Shown: positions 47,675 to 56,685 of the stretch, in pieces
Layout of the letters: each line of letters starts with the position of its first letter
Position numbering within the stretch: the first letter of the stretch is position 1
NCBI GenBank assembly: GCA_902141825.1
Contig: CABFPG010000004.1
Coordinates: 496,001 to 560,000 of the forward strand
Direction of reading: 5' to 3'
Length of the DNA stretch: 64,000 bases
Source of the DNA: Thalassocella blandensis
GTDB taxonomy: Bacteria > Pseudomonadota > Gammaproteobacteria > Pseudomonadales > Cellvibrionaceae
Notes under the pieces: model-generated
What the model was told of the DNA's origin: nothing
The model's database searches: none
What the model saw: only the letters and a program-made list of their open reading frames with translations
Position numbers and translations under genes: made by a program

Positions 47675-47920
47675 TAATCCCCGATGAGCCAGCAGGCTCC
47701 GGGAATAACTAAATTGGCGATTTGCCAATACCCTTCACTCGACAGTGTAAGCTGAAAAAGCTTTTAACATTGACGGTGTGATTCACTCTCCCGGTCCAGG
47801 GTTCAACTTTGGATTGCAGACAAACTACCCACTTTTGCTTACCCTTTTACCGCTTTATGTCACTCAAACTCAACAACCGCAACGCCTCGCAATTCGATTA
47901 ACGTTAGCAGTGGAAAAACA
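47675..47920. other. Spacer with a short palindrome
   Basis: ATTGGC-GATTT-GCCAAT at about 47713-47729 could form a small hairpin. No T-tract follows in either direction. Confidence 0.35.
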
Positions 47921-48160
47921 TCAGGCGCCGGATTTCTGGATGTAAAACAACAGCAAACTCTCCTCTTCTTTTAACTCCAACAATTTATGGCCTAGAAAAT
48001 CACAAAACTGCTGGATATCGCGTTTCGTGGTTGGATCTGTCGCCTTTACTTCAATAACATCGCCCGCGTTTGCATCACGCACGGCGGTGTGCAGCATCAT
48101 AACCGGCTCCGGGCAGATTAACCCTTGAGCATCTACTGTGTTTTTTACCGAATAACTCAT
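47921..48160 (-). CDS. tusA: Sulfur carrier TusA
   Basis: TusA receives sulfur from IscS for 2-thiouridine in tRNA and other uses. The 79-residue protein has the signature DAQGLICPEPVMMLHTAVR with the active Cys in CPEP, and FCDFLGHKLLE. The ATG start at 48160 is chosen over a TTG four codons upstream. It is not next to other tus genes. Confidence 0.95.
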   Translation of the reverse strand: MSYSVKNTVDAQGLICPEPVMMLHTAVRDANAGDVIEVKATDPTTKRDIQQFCDFLGHKLLELKEEESLLLFYIQKSGA

Positions 48161-48452
48161 GTCTTTACTCAACCAGGCAATTGATCAGGTTTAACACCGT
48201 CACAAAAAATAATCGTTGGGCATCATACCAAATTTCTTTGCTGCAAAAACCGTTAACCTGATGATCGCCGCCTTAACGACGGCTCCCGCAGTTTGGTATG
48301 CGACACCCTGAACACACAGCAGAAGAAAGCCCATTTTTAAGTGGTTCTCACTCCCTGCAAACGCCTGTCAAATTTCAAACGCATACGGTATATTGTCGAT
48401 CCAATTTTAATAATGAAAAGACAGCCAATTGGCACTCACTGGCGAGAGAATC

Positions 48453-48734
48453 ATGATTCACGTACTCATCGAACGACATATTGCGGAAGGCATGCTAAGC
48501 ACCTATGAGGCACTGTCCCGCTCAGGTTTACAACAAACCTACTCCGTTGCAGGATTTATATCAGGCGAAACCTTTGCCAACACAAGCGATGAACACCACC
48601 GTTTTGTACTCGGCAAATGGAAGACTCAAAAAGACTGGGTTCGCTGGTACCAAAGTGCTGAACGCATGGAAATTATGAACAAAATTAACCCGGCATTAAC
48701 AGGCCCGGAAAAGATTTTAATTCTCGAAAATTAA
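48453..48734 (+). CDS. ABM-like (antibiotic biosynthesis monooxygenase fold) protein
   Basis: A 93-residue protein with the dimeric alpha-beta barrel pattern: MIHVLIERHIAEGMLSTYEA, AGFISGETFAN, FVLGKWKTQKDWVRWYQSAE. Family members include monooxygenases and stress-induced proteins of unknown substrate. ATG at 48453 follows GAGAG; the open frame starts eight codons earlier at a TTG. Confidence 0.72.
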   Translation: MIHVLIERHIAEGMLSTYEALSRSGLQQTYSVAGFISGETFANTSDEHHRFVLGKWKTQKDWVRWYQSAERMEIMNKINPALTGPEKILILEN

Positions 48735-48769
48735 AATCAATCGCCGGCCAAGAATTTTGCTTGCCCGGC

Positions 48770-49819
48770 TCAATACAGGCGCAAATGAGCGGTCACTTCT
48801 TCACGGTCGTGATAGAGCTGCTTAAATCGCAACTCAAATGGAATGCCGGCGCCATGCAATACATCACCTATTTTTGCTGCAGCATCCATCACTGCCGCAT
48901 GGCGTTGCTTCATTGGTAACTTTAAGTTAAATATCGCCTCTTCAAACCAGCGGTTTTCTGCCCAGCGGCAAACCAATGAAGCGACTCTTGCAGGCTTATC
49001 TGCAATATCACAAACCAACCAGTAAACAGATTTTTTGGGGATAAAAACAAAGCCGTCTGCTCGGTGATGATCAACCTGACCACTTTCCATTAGCGCTTCG
49101 TCCATCGGACCATTATCTATCGCATCTACAAACATACTCTTTTGTACGAGCTGCCACGTCCATCCTCCAGGCGCAGCCCCCAGATCTACCGCTCTAAGTC
49201 CCGGCGCAAGACGGCTAGACCACTCCTGCTTCGGGACAAAATGGTGCCAGGCTTCCTCGAGTTTTAAAGTGGCGCGACTTGGGGCCGATTTGGGCGCACG
49301 TAAACGTGGAATGCCGCCGAGCCAGGGAGAAATATTATCTACACGGCACCGACCAAAATACGCTTTATCACCATCTAAAAACAACAGCTGAGCACACCAG
49401 TCGGCATTTGCATCCAGGCGCTTTTTCCTCTGAAGAAACTGGGTTAAATGTCGGCTTATACTTTTGGACAAAGCGGCAAGTGACTTTCCTTCATTGGTGT
49501 CTGCCAGCAAACTCTGCAACGCGGTAAACGGCGGGAATTTTTCCGCTTCCAGGGAAAGTGGTGTAACACGATCTTTGACGTCCGGCAGCATCACTGGCGA
49601 ATGAGCAACAAACCAATGACGAATAAAAATTAACTGTGTGAACGGAATGGTACTGACAAACTTTTCCGCCTGATCCTCGGAAGCGCACACATAAGAGACA
49701 TAACCCGACTTGTCTTTGGCCTTAACATAGCCTGTAATTTGGAGCTGCGCCGCGTATTCCTGAAGCTCAGCCACCACTTCTTTTTCAAATCCTGCCCGAC
49801 AAAGGCAAACCACTTCCAC
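48770..49819 (-). CDS. rlmM: 23S rRNA (cytidine-2498-2'-O)-methyltransferase RlmM
   Basis: RlmM methylates the ribose of C2498 in 23S rRNA before 50S assembly. The 349-residue protein has a THUMP-like N-terminal region (CLCRAGFEKEVVAELQEYA), and the RrmJ-type catalytic domain with DLGAAPGGWTWQL near 211, DGFVF near 252, SVYWLVCDI and FNLKLPMKQRH with the catalytic Lys. The start is GTG with AAGGGG six bases upstream. Confidence 0.95.
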   Translation of the reverse strand: MEVVCLCRAGFEKEVVAELQEYAAQLQITGYVKAKDKSGYVSYVCASEDQAEKFVSTIPFTQLIFIRHWFVAHSPVMLPDVKDRVTPLSLEAEKFPPFTALQSLLADTNEGKSLAALSKSISRHLTQFLQRKKRLDANADWCAQLLFLDGDKAYFGRCRVDNISPWLGGIPRLRAPKSAPSRATLKLEEAWHHFVPKQEWSSRLAPGLRAVDLGAAPGGWTWQLVQKSMFVDAIDNGPMDEALMESGQVDHHRADGFVFIPKKSVYWLVCDIADKPARVASLVCRWAENRWFEEAIFNLKLPMKQRHAAVMDAAAKIGDVLHGAGIPFELRFKQLYHDREEVTAHLRLY

Positions 49820-49975
49820 TCAAAACCCCTTAACCCTAATTCCGAAATTCAATGATGCACTTATCAAAACTGACATCCATCTAACTTGTCGCCCATGGCA
49901 GCAAAATGCGAGGCAATCTGGCGATTGATTGTTGATGAATAATGAGAATATTTTTAGGCATACTACGACAAAATA

Positions 49976-50206
49976 TCACATTTCCCCGGTTTGGAAAGCG
50001 TCATATTTTGGGAGTAAATTAACAGACTGCGTGATTTCGTCATATACGACCACGATGCTCCCGGCTTTAACCTGAAGCATAAGGTTATCGACTTTTTCCT
50101 CCATGCTTAGTTCGTAAGCTCCATAATCCGTCCCTTCTCGGGAAATGTAGGATTCCACAATCCCCTGCAATACATCCTTATTTAAACGCTCGATTGGAAT
50201 GATCAA
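49976..50206 (-). CDS. yheU: YheU family protein
   Basis: A 76-residue member of the YheU family (unknown function). It matches E. coli YheU in LN-x-(D/E)VL-x-x(I/V)VESYISREGTDYGAYE and the VNLLP segment. The start is TTG, preceded by TGGGGT; the protein starts IIP as in the family. Confidence 0.88.
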   Translation of the reverse strand: MIIPIERLNKDVLQGIVESYISREGTDYGAYELSMEEKVDNLMLQVKAGSIVVVYDEITQSVNLLPKYDAFQTGEM

Positions 50207-50378
50207 AGTGCTACCCCAGAGTAAATAAAGAAAGTGTTATTTTACAGCCCATTATATTCTGCATACTGACGATTAATTTTGTAAGATATATGTGAATTTA
50301 TCAGATGCACAAGCTGCAGATATTTTGCAGCACAGGCATTATACTTGGACTTAACACAAACACTACAATGGTTAAACA

Positions 50379-50906
50379 ATGTTCAACAACTTACTGCTAA
50401 CCGTGGTCAGCGATGATAAACCAGGCATCGTCGAAGAGATAGCCAAAGCTGTCGCAGAACATGAAGGAAATTGGCTTGAAAGCCGCTTAGCCCAACTCGG
50501 GGGTAAATTTGCCGGCGTGGTTCATGTTGCTGTGCCGCAAGACCAGGAAAGCGCTGTGCGTGAGGCACTCAATGCGCTCAAGTCCAAGAGCATTTGGATC
50601 AATATAGAAGAATACACTGCCAGCAGTGATGCCAGCTCGTCTCAAGCGCTGGCCAGTTTCAGCGCCGTTGGCCCTGACCGCCCTGGCATTGTTCGTGAAA
50701 TCACCCAGGCCTTTACCTCACATCAGATTAATGTGGCGGAAATAGAAACATCGCTGTCCAGTATGCCATACAGTGGCGAGCCACTGTTTGAAGCCGAGGG
50801 TGTTCTGCAGTTACCGGCGGAGCTGGATATGCAAGACTTGCAGGACACGCTCAACACCATTGCCGATAGCCTCGGCATGGATATCTCGCTGACCAAGAAT
50901 GATTAA
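50379..50906 (+). CDS. gcvR: Glycine cleavage system regulator-like protein (tandem ACT)
   Basis: A 175-residue protein of two ACT domains: LLLTVVSDDKPGIVEEIAKAV and AVGPDRPGIVREITQAFTSHQINVAEIETSLSS. This is the GcvR architecture, which in E. coli binds GcvA and represses the gcv operon when glycine is low. No gcv genes are nearby, so specificity is inferred from the family only. A 10-bp inverted repeat follows the stop. Confidence 0.85.
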   Translation: MFNNLLLTVVSDDKPGIVEEIAKAVAEHEGNWLESRLAQLGGKFAGVVHVAVPQDQESAVREALNALKSKSIWINIEEYTASSDASSSQALASFSAVGPDRPGIVREITQAFTSHQINVAEIETSLSSMPYSGEPLFEAEGVLQLPAELDMQDLQDTLNTIADSLGMDISLTKND

Positions 50907-51451
50907 GCTATTGCACTAAACGCCCCATCGATTTGCTTCCGGCAGGCAGTGAATCGATGGGACATGAATAGGCATTTAACTACTCGCCATGCACGCTTCC
51001 TTGTGGGCTCAATGTCGAAGTGTCGGGCCACAGCATCCATGCTGATAACGGTCACAAAGGCAAATCCCCAATCCATGTTACGAAGATCTGTGGGACAGCT
51101 GTAATCAGACGATCATCACGCCGTGGATAGCTCAAGTCTTCTCTCTCGCTCCGTTCAAGAGTGGAAACAAGCAAGAGCAGGTCATTTTTTCAACGCTCCT
51201 AAGTTTTCACGTCATGCGTATGCGAAGCATTACGATTTATTACAAAAAATTCTCCAACAAAAACACATAAAAAATCAATAAGTTAGCTAGTACTTACTCG
51301 ATTTTACTGTAAGTAAGACCAAGGTTTGTCGGCAATAACCCTTGATTTACGCGTCAAATTACAATCTAATGAGCAAAGTTTGGCCAGACCGGGACAGAGT
51401 TTTCTGAACGGAAGCGGTTGCCAACGGATATCAAATACAAGGCAGCCGTGT
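50907..51451. other. Gene-free spacer between gcvR-like and merR-like genes
   Basis: It contains a 10-bp inverted repeat CCCATCGATT (50924-50933) / AATCGATGGG (50952-50961) 18 bases after the gcvR-like stop, without a T-tract, and the dyad at 51291-51315. A frame opens at TTG 51326 into the MerR gene but lacks a family N-terminus. Confidence 0.55.
51291..51315 (+). promoter_or_regulatory. Dyad upstream of the MerR-type gene (candidate operator)
   Basis: A perfect 7-bp inverted repeat TACTTAC-N11-GTAAGTA, 25 bases in all, about 137 bases before the MerR-like ATG. MerR regulators commonly bind such dyads in their own promoter; I could not assign flanking -35/-10 boxes with confidence. Confidence 0.4.
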
Positions 51452-51811
51452 ATGCTTATTGGTCAAATTGCGAAAATTACTGGAGTGCCGGTAAAGACGC
51501 TTCGTCTCTATGAAAGCGTGGGCTTAATCACGCCCGAGACGGATGCAAACGGCGATCTGCAATTCCAGGAATCCCATATCCACGCGATCAAGCTCATTAA
51601 AATGGCTCGCGATGTTGGTTTTTCACTACGCGAAATTATGGCCGTTCTGAATGATCAATCTCCTTTTAATGACGACGCAGTCGATGAAGCCATAGACATT
51701 CTGGATGAGCGATTGCTCAAACTTTCTCCAGAAGACGACAACTTTCAACAAAAACAACAAACCATCCTCACGCTAAAACGCGAGCTTGAGGCGTTCCTCC
51801 TGCCCTCCTGA
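51452..51811 (+). CDS. MerR-family transcriptional regulator
   Basis: A 119-residue regulator with the MerR winged-helix start MLIGQIAKITGVPVKTLRLYE and VGLITPETDANGDLQF, then an alpha-helical dimerisation stretch. There are no cysteines in the protein from this start, so a Cys-dependent metal sensor of the MerR/CueR/ZntR type is unlikely. The open frame extends 42 codons upstream from a TTG, but the family begins here. No obvious target gene is next to it other than gspA downstream. Confidence 0.82.
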   Translation: MLIGQIAKITGVPVKTLRLYESVGLITPETDANGDLQFQESHIHAIKLIKMARDVGFSLREIMAVLNDQSPFNDDAVDEAIDILDERLLKLSPEDDNFQQKQQTILTLKRELEAFLLPS

Positions 51812-52113
51812 ACTCCCGGTTGACTGGCCAGAACATAGTCCTGCCCCCCGAATACAGGTTATTATGCCTGGCAACAGGCTAAGTCCTTTCTGTGCTCAGC
51901 AAATCGTTTATTGCAGCCAAAGTTTCCATGAAAGTTTCAAAATTACGGCAATATTGGTGGCGCGAAACGTGCAATACTTACACGCTAGCGTAGTCGCCGA
52001 TTGCTGTATTAATGTGACGGCACAGATTTTAAGAACGACTTACCAATAACAAGAGCTGCACGGCACTTTTCATTCGCCATAGCCATTAAGCCATTAGGTT
52101 AATTAACAAACAC
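51812..52113. other. Spacer before gspA
   Basis: About 300 bases; nothing recognised. It should contain the gspAB promoter. Confidence 0.4.
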
Positions 52114-53805
52114 ATGTATCAAGATTATTTCGGACTGCAAGAACAGGCCTTCTCCATCGCGGTGAACCCTCGTTATCTGTATATGACACAGAAACACAAA
52201 GAGGCTCTTGCCCACTTGCTGTATGGCGTTCAAGGTGGCGGTTTTGTCATGTTGACAGGTGAAGTGGGCACGGGAAAGACCACGATTATCCGCTGCCTGC
52301 TGGATCAGTTGCCACAAAATACCGATATCGCCATCGTATTAAACCCCATGTCCAACGTTGAGGAAATGCTTTGTACGATCTGCGAAGAACTGGGTGTAAA
52401 GCATCATCGCGATAAAAACACCATCAAATCATTAACGGATGCATTGCAAGCCTATTTACTGGTCAACCACACCAAAGGCAAAAATACGGTACTGTTGATT
52501 GATGAAGCCCAATTACTCTCGGCGGAAGTCCTCGAACAGATTCGCTTACTGACCAATCTGGAAACATCCACCCAAAAACTTTTACAGATAATTCTGGTGG
52601 GGCAACCCGAATTAAATGACTTACTGGCTCAACCTCGACTACGCCAGTTGTCACAACGAATTACGGCTCGTTTTCATTTAACGCCGTTAACCCTGGAAGA
52701 GACATATCAATATATCAGTCACCGTTTGTCGGTTGCGGGTATGTCAAAAGACAAAACGCCTTTCTCTCCCAAAATTATCAAGCAGATCCATCGCTATACA
52801 GGCGGCATTCCCAGAATGATTAACATCCTCTGCGAACGCGCACTGACGGGTGCTTATGGTCACAATAAATTTCAAGTTGATAGTGAAATTTTTCAACTGG
52901 CCAAGAAAGAGGTTGAAGGTAATCGGCAAAGTACACTTGCGAACAAATCAACACCATCAATTAATGTTTTGTATGTTTTGGGTGGTGCAACCATTGTATT
53001 GCTGGTAAGTATTTTGATTGTGCTGTTGAATATCTTTGGCCCGCAAGACAATAGCACTGGAGCAGGACAGGAAGCGATAACGCGTTCCAAAGGTGAAATA
53101 GAACGTAAACCTTCCGCCAGCAGTATGCCTCCAATTGGCAGTGCCATTGATGCCGATTTCGCTGAAACCGACTACCCCGAAGCCACCAGCAACACACCAA
53201 AGTTCGAAGAAGATTACATAATCCCCGAACTCACCACAGCTCAAGCAACACTGTTTGACTACCTCCAAATTGAGGTCAATCAAGTCAGCCCACCATGCTG
53301 GCAGGTAAGCGAAAGAAACATTCAATGCAGTGAAGATACATTCACTACCTGGGAAGAACTTAAATTGCTCAACCGTCCAGCGGTCTTATCCCTGATCACG
53401 AAAGACAAATTTAAGGCCTATGCCCTGTTAATAGGAATTCAAGACAAACATGCGCTGCTGCTAGGTCAAGATAAAAAGCGTAACCCCATATTACTGGAAG
53501 AAATTGGCCCGCAATGGACGGGCGAAATCTTTTACGCCTGGAAAAAGCCCAAAGGCTATGACAAACCGATCGGCATCGGTAGCTCTCACCCAGCCGTCGC
53601 TGAAATAGCAGAACAATTTGCTTTGCTGGATACCCAGCCAAACCCTTTAACCAAAAAAAAGTTTAACCAGGCGCTGCAAGAGCGCATTAAAATTTTCCAA
53701 CGCGAACACAATCTCATTGCTGATGGCATTATCGGCGAACGAACTATCATGAAACTGAACGAAGCTCTCGGGGTAAGTACAACCCTGGAATATCAGTTTT
53801 TATAA
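52114..53805 (+). CDS. gspA: General secretion pathway ATPase GspA (ExeA-like)
   Basis: A 563-residue AAA-type ATPase. Walker A is GEVGTGKT at 49-56 and Walker B VLLIDEAQ near 130. A membrane segment (about 287-311, VLGGATIVLLVSILIVLLNI) is followed by a periplasmic part with a peptidoglycan-binding domain at about 495-555 (HNLIADGIIGERTIMKLNEA). With GspB, ExeA in Aeromonas helps place the secretin in the wall. No type II secretion genes are in the window; the neighbouring secretin is MshL. Paralogous to MshM. Confidence 0.92.
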   Translation: MYQDYFGLQEQAFSIAVNPRYLYMTQKHKEALAHLLYGVQGGGFVMLTGEVGTGKTTIIRCLLDQLPQNTDIAIVLNPMSNVEEMLCTICEELGVKHHRDKNTIKSLTDALQAYLLVNHTKGKNTVLLIDEAQLLSAEVLEQIRLLTNLETSTQKLLQIILVGQPELNDLLAQPRLRQLSQRITARFHLTPLTLEETYQYISHRLSVAGMSKDKTPFSPKIIKQIHRYTGGIPRMINILCERALTGAYGHNKFQVDSEIFQLAKKEVEGNRQSTLANKSTPSINVLYVLGGATIVLLVSILIVLLNIFGPQDNSTGAGQEAITRSKGEIERKPSASSMPPIGSAIDADFAETDYPEATSNTPKFEEDYIIPELTTAQATLFDYLQIEVNQVSPPCWQVSERNIQCSEDTFTTWEELKLLNRPAVLSLITKDKFKAYALLIGIQDKHALLLGQDKKRNPILLEEIGPQWTGEIFYAWKKPKGYDKPIGIGSSHPAVAEIAEQFALLDTQPNPLTKKKFNQALQERIKIFQREHNLIADGIIGERTIMKLNEALGVSTTLEYQFL

Positions 53806-53837
53806 GCGATTAATTTTTCTGGTAAGTTTTTAATACT

Positions 53838-54737
53838 ATGTCACTGATATTAGATGCATTAAATAAAGCGGATCACGAGCGAAACAAGGAAAGTCCTCCC
53901 ACAATAAATTCCGCGCATGACGAACCGCCTGTTTACAGTGCTTCGCCTGAGAAACAACATAAACTGCTTTTTATCGGTTTAATCATTTGTATGGTGGTTA
54001 TTCTAGCGCTTGGCGCCATACTGGTTTTAGACAAGAAAGACACGTCAAACTCAGAGTCCTTCCCCATTGCAGATGCCGATCAAACAGCAAAAGGCAATCA
54101 ACGCCAGTCCGGCCCGGCAGAAAAACCTCAGCCCCAGAATCAGACACGAAATGCCAGCTCGGCAAACCCGACTGAGGCGACAAAACCCGCGGCAACGGCA
54201 ACCCCCAATACCACACCAAACCCACAGCAAAGCAAATATGCTGAAAACCGGAAAAAAATGATTGCTGCGCAGTATGAGCAGGTCAATCAAACCAGGAAAA
54301 CTGTAGAGACGACGCCTGTACCCGCCTCGTCACAAGCCCCTGAAGCAGAGCACGCCAAGAAACAACAAGAAGTTGCGGCTATTTACAAAAACCAAGTTAA
54401 GCCTACGCCGCAGCCTCAACAAGTGCGGGCGACACCAAGACCGACTGTCGCACCTCGCCCGACACAACCTCCGGCCAATAAAAACACCTTGGCTGGACAC
54501 CCCGATATTGGCACCGTTCACGATTTACCTTTTGCCACACAAAAACAGCTGCCCACGCTTATGTACCGAGAGCACCACTACCCCAATAACGTGATGCTCA
54601 ATAAAAAAGTGGTTAGCAAAGGCCAGCAAATCGAACCGAATCTTTACTTGGAAGAAATTTTGGTGGATGGGATTATTTTAAGATACGAAAAACGTAAGTT
54701 TAAGATGCCCCGCTTAAACAGCTGGGTCAACATGTAA
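53838..54737 (+). CDS. gspB: General secretion pathway protein GspB (ExeB-like)
   Basis: A 299-residue bitopic protein. It starts MSLILDALNKADHERN, has one membrane segment (about 40-62), a long Pro/Gln/Thr/Ala-rich linker, and a C-terminal T2SSB domain with LPTLMYREHHYPN, GQQIEPNLYLEEILVDG and LRYEKRKFKMP. It is the partner of GspA (32-base gap). The N-terminal MSLI-x-DAL matches MshN, the MshM partner. Its own terminator follows. Confidence 0.88.
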   Translation: MSLILDALNKADHERNKESPPTINSAHDEPPVYSASPEKQHKLLFIGLIICMVVILALGAILVLDKKDTSNSESFPIADADQTAKGNQRQSGPAEKPQPQNQTRNASSANPTEATKPAATATPNTTPNPQQSKYAENRKKMIAAQYEQVNQTRKTVETTPVPASSQAPEAEHAKKQQEVAAIYKNQVKPTPQPQQVRATPRPTVAPRPTQPPANKNTLAGHPDIGTVHDLPFATQKQLPTLMYREHHYPNNVMLNKKVVSKGQQIEPNLYLEEILVDGIILRYEKRKFKMPRLNSWVNM

Positions 54738-54784
54738 TATACGGAAGCACTGCAGCCCACAATTATATGTGACAGCTGCACATG

Positions 54785-54815
54785 ACAATGGTATTCAAAG
54801 AATGCCGTTGTTTTC
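54785..54815 (+). terminator. Intrinsic terminator after gspB
   Basis: A 12-bp stem ACAATGGTATTC (54785-54796) / GAATGCCGTTGT (54800-54811) with two G-U pairs and a 3-base loop, then TTTTC. On the minus strand it lies directly after mshP, so it may serve both converging transcripts. Confidence 0.75.
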
Positions 54816-55290
54816 ACAGATAAGCGCTGACTTCAACTGTACGCTCAGAAACAAAATTACCAGCTCCGCAGGTTGCTGTGCTGGTAATAATATAAAAACT
54901 GGTAGGATTTCCTGTCACCGTGTTGCGCTGGCAACTGATAGCAACTGAACAAGTTTGAAAACTCACAGCAGAAGCGCTGGGAAAACTTTCCATACTGCCA
55001 GGCATTGCAGCACAGTTTGTATCACTTGACGCACGCTGCTCAACATCAAACACTAAAACATTCATCGCAAACTGCGCTCCCGTTTCTGCGGCATAAAACG
55101 CCTGCAATGAAACGCCCTCCAATGTATACGCTGTGTTTGACTGGGAAGACATTCGATTGATGGCAATGGCTAAAGCTCCCAGCCCCACCAATATAAACAA
55201 CGCTAGAGGAATTAAGAAACCAGACTCTGACTGACTGGGCAACCGAGAAGAACATTTCCGTTGAGCAAAAAAGCTATTATCAAGGAACAT
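54814..55290 (-). CDS. mshP: MSHA minor-pilin-type protein MshP
   Basis: A 158-residue PilX-like prepilin. The leader ends in SESG and the mature N-terminus is FLIPLALFILVGLGALAIAI, a hydrophobic helix lacking the usual Glu5. MshP in Vibrio has this form. Two later cysteine pairs are present. I chose ATG 55290, with AGGAGG twelve bases upstream inside mshO; the frame reaches 55332. It is the last pilus gene before convergent gspB; no mshQ follows. Confidence 0.78.
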   Translation of the reverse strand: MFLDNSFFAQRKCSSRLPSQSESGFLIPLALFILVGLGALAIAINRMSSQSNTAYTLEGVSLQAFYAAETGAQFAMNVLVFDVEQRASSDTNCAAMPGSMESFPSASAVSFQTCSVAISCQRNTVTGNPTSFYIITSTATCGAGNFVSERTVEVSAYL

Positions 55291-56098
55291 TGCGGACCAA
55301 AACCTCCTGCTGCAAATCAACGATTGAATCATTGCGTGTAAAAGTAAGGTCGATCGACACTATGGTGTTTATATCCTCGGTACCAATAGATATTACAAAC
55401 GCACTGCTCCCTGTTCCAACGTCTTCCCCCATTAAATCAGCATCACCTCCGGGACTGACATCTGTAACGACACCAGTATTAAAACCGTAACCAGAATACT
55501 GATACAGTTCCGCACCGATCAAACAAAAACGCAATGGATCATCGGCAATATATACTCTTTGTTGAACAGAATTACGAATGAAACGATGCGAAGATGACAA
55601 CGTAATAAATGGGGATGCTGCACCTCCATTGAAGCCACTGATGGGGGCACGCCCATTAGGACTTCCATTGGCATATATTTCACTGCCTTGCAACGCCCCG
55701 ATCACCGCATGCAAGCCAGCACCTGCACTGGTCGTAAAGGGTGCGGTATTGATTGTCGTAGTCGCCGGTGCCGAATTTTCCGTATCGGGGACACTGCCGA
55801 TATACGTTGCGCCGGCCACCATGGGCATAAACTCGATACAATTACCGGATGAACTGACGCGAATGCTATTCGGTACCGCATTTCGCAATTGGCGAGTCAT
55901 TTGTTCAACTACCAGACGCCCCCGGCTGATCAGCTTAGAACGCTGCTCCACGTCACGATAACTTTGGATGGTTGAAACCACAAAATGCGAACCGATAGCC
56001 GTTAAAATCCCTAAAATCACAATCACGGAGATCAATTCGACCAAGGTGAAACCGCTACGGTGCCTGAGAACTTTTAACGCTGGACTGGTGACACGCAT
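55280..56098 (-). CDS. mshO: MSHA minor pilin MshO
   Basis: A 272-residue type IV prepilin with cleavage site SG and mature FTLVELISVIVILGILTAIG. The globular part contains GNCIEFMPMVAG and a second Cys late (FCLIGAELYQYSG), likely the disulfide. It overlaps mshD by a TAATG. Confidence 0.85.
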   Translation of the reverse strand: MRVTSPALKVLRHRSGFTLVELISVIVILGILTAIGSHFVVSTIQSYRDVEQRSKLISRGRLVVEQMTRQLRNAVPNSIRVSSSGNCIEFMPMVAGATYIGSVPDTENSAPATTTINTAPFTTSAGAGLHAVIGALQGSEIYANGSPNGRAPISGFNGGAASPFITLSSSHRFIRNSVQQRVYIADDPLRFCLIGAELYQYSGYGFNTGVVTDVSPGGDADLMGEDVGTGSSAFVISIGTEDINTIVSIDLTFTRNDSIVDLQQEVLVRNVP

Positions 56099-56595
56099 TA
56101 GAAATTCACCTTATATGCACTCAACTGGATAGCCGAGCTACCTGGCACGGTTACCGTAACGGTGATTCGACGAGCATTAGCGTTTCCGATCGTAGTGGAT
56201 AATTCATCCCCCGCCTCTACAACTATCACGGAAATTGTATGGTTGGGATGCGAAGTGTTGCTATAGCCGTTAAAGTCACCAACATCATCATAATCGCCAT
56301 CCGCAACAATACCAGCACAAGGCACACCTGCAGAGGTGTTACAGGCAGGCACTCCGCCGCTCGGAGTGTTTTCATCAAACTTTCGACTTAATATTTCATC
56401 CAGCTGTGCTTGCGCAAGTTCTAAAGCGCGCGTGCGAACTACCGGGTCAACACTATTTTCAACTGCGGCGCTGAACACTTTCACAACAGCTCCCAACGCA
56501 ATACTCACGACAACAATAAACACCAGTGTTTCAATCAAGGAAACACCGTTTTGCCGTAGTTTTGTATTCTGGGATGATTGCTGCATATCAGGCAT
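56098..56595 (-). CDS. mshD: MSHA minor pilin MshD
   Basis: A 165-residue prepilin. The leader ends QNG and the mature protein starts VSLIETLVFIVVVSIALGA, with Val rather than Phe at position 1 but with Glu5. Cysteines near 92 and 100 are close together. Between mshC and mshO, as in the Vibrio MSHA order. Confidence 0.85.
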   Translation of the reverse strand: MPDMQQSSQNTKLRQNGVSLIETLVFIVVVSIALGAVVKVFSAAVENSVDPVVRTRALELAQAQLDEILSRKFDENTPSGGVPACNTSAGVPCAGIVADGDYDDVGDFNGYSNTSHPNHTISVIVVEAGDELSTTIGNANARRITVTVTVPGSSAIQLSAYKVNF

Positions 56596-56685
56596 TTACA
56601 TGTTTATCACGTACAAGCAGCATACATCTGCCTGCACTGTCCTCATCACATTAGCTTATTGCTATACAGTATAGATCAGTGAATT

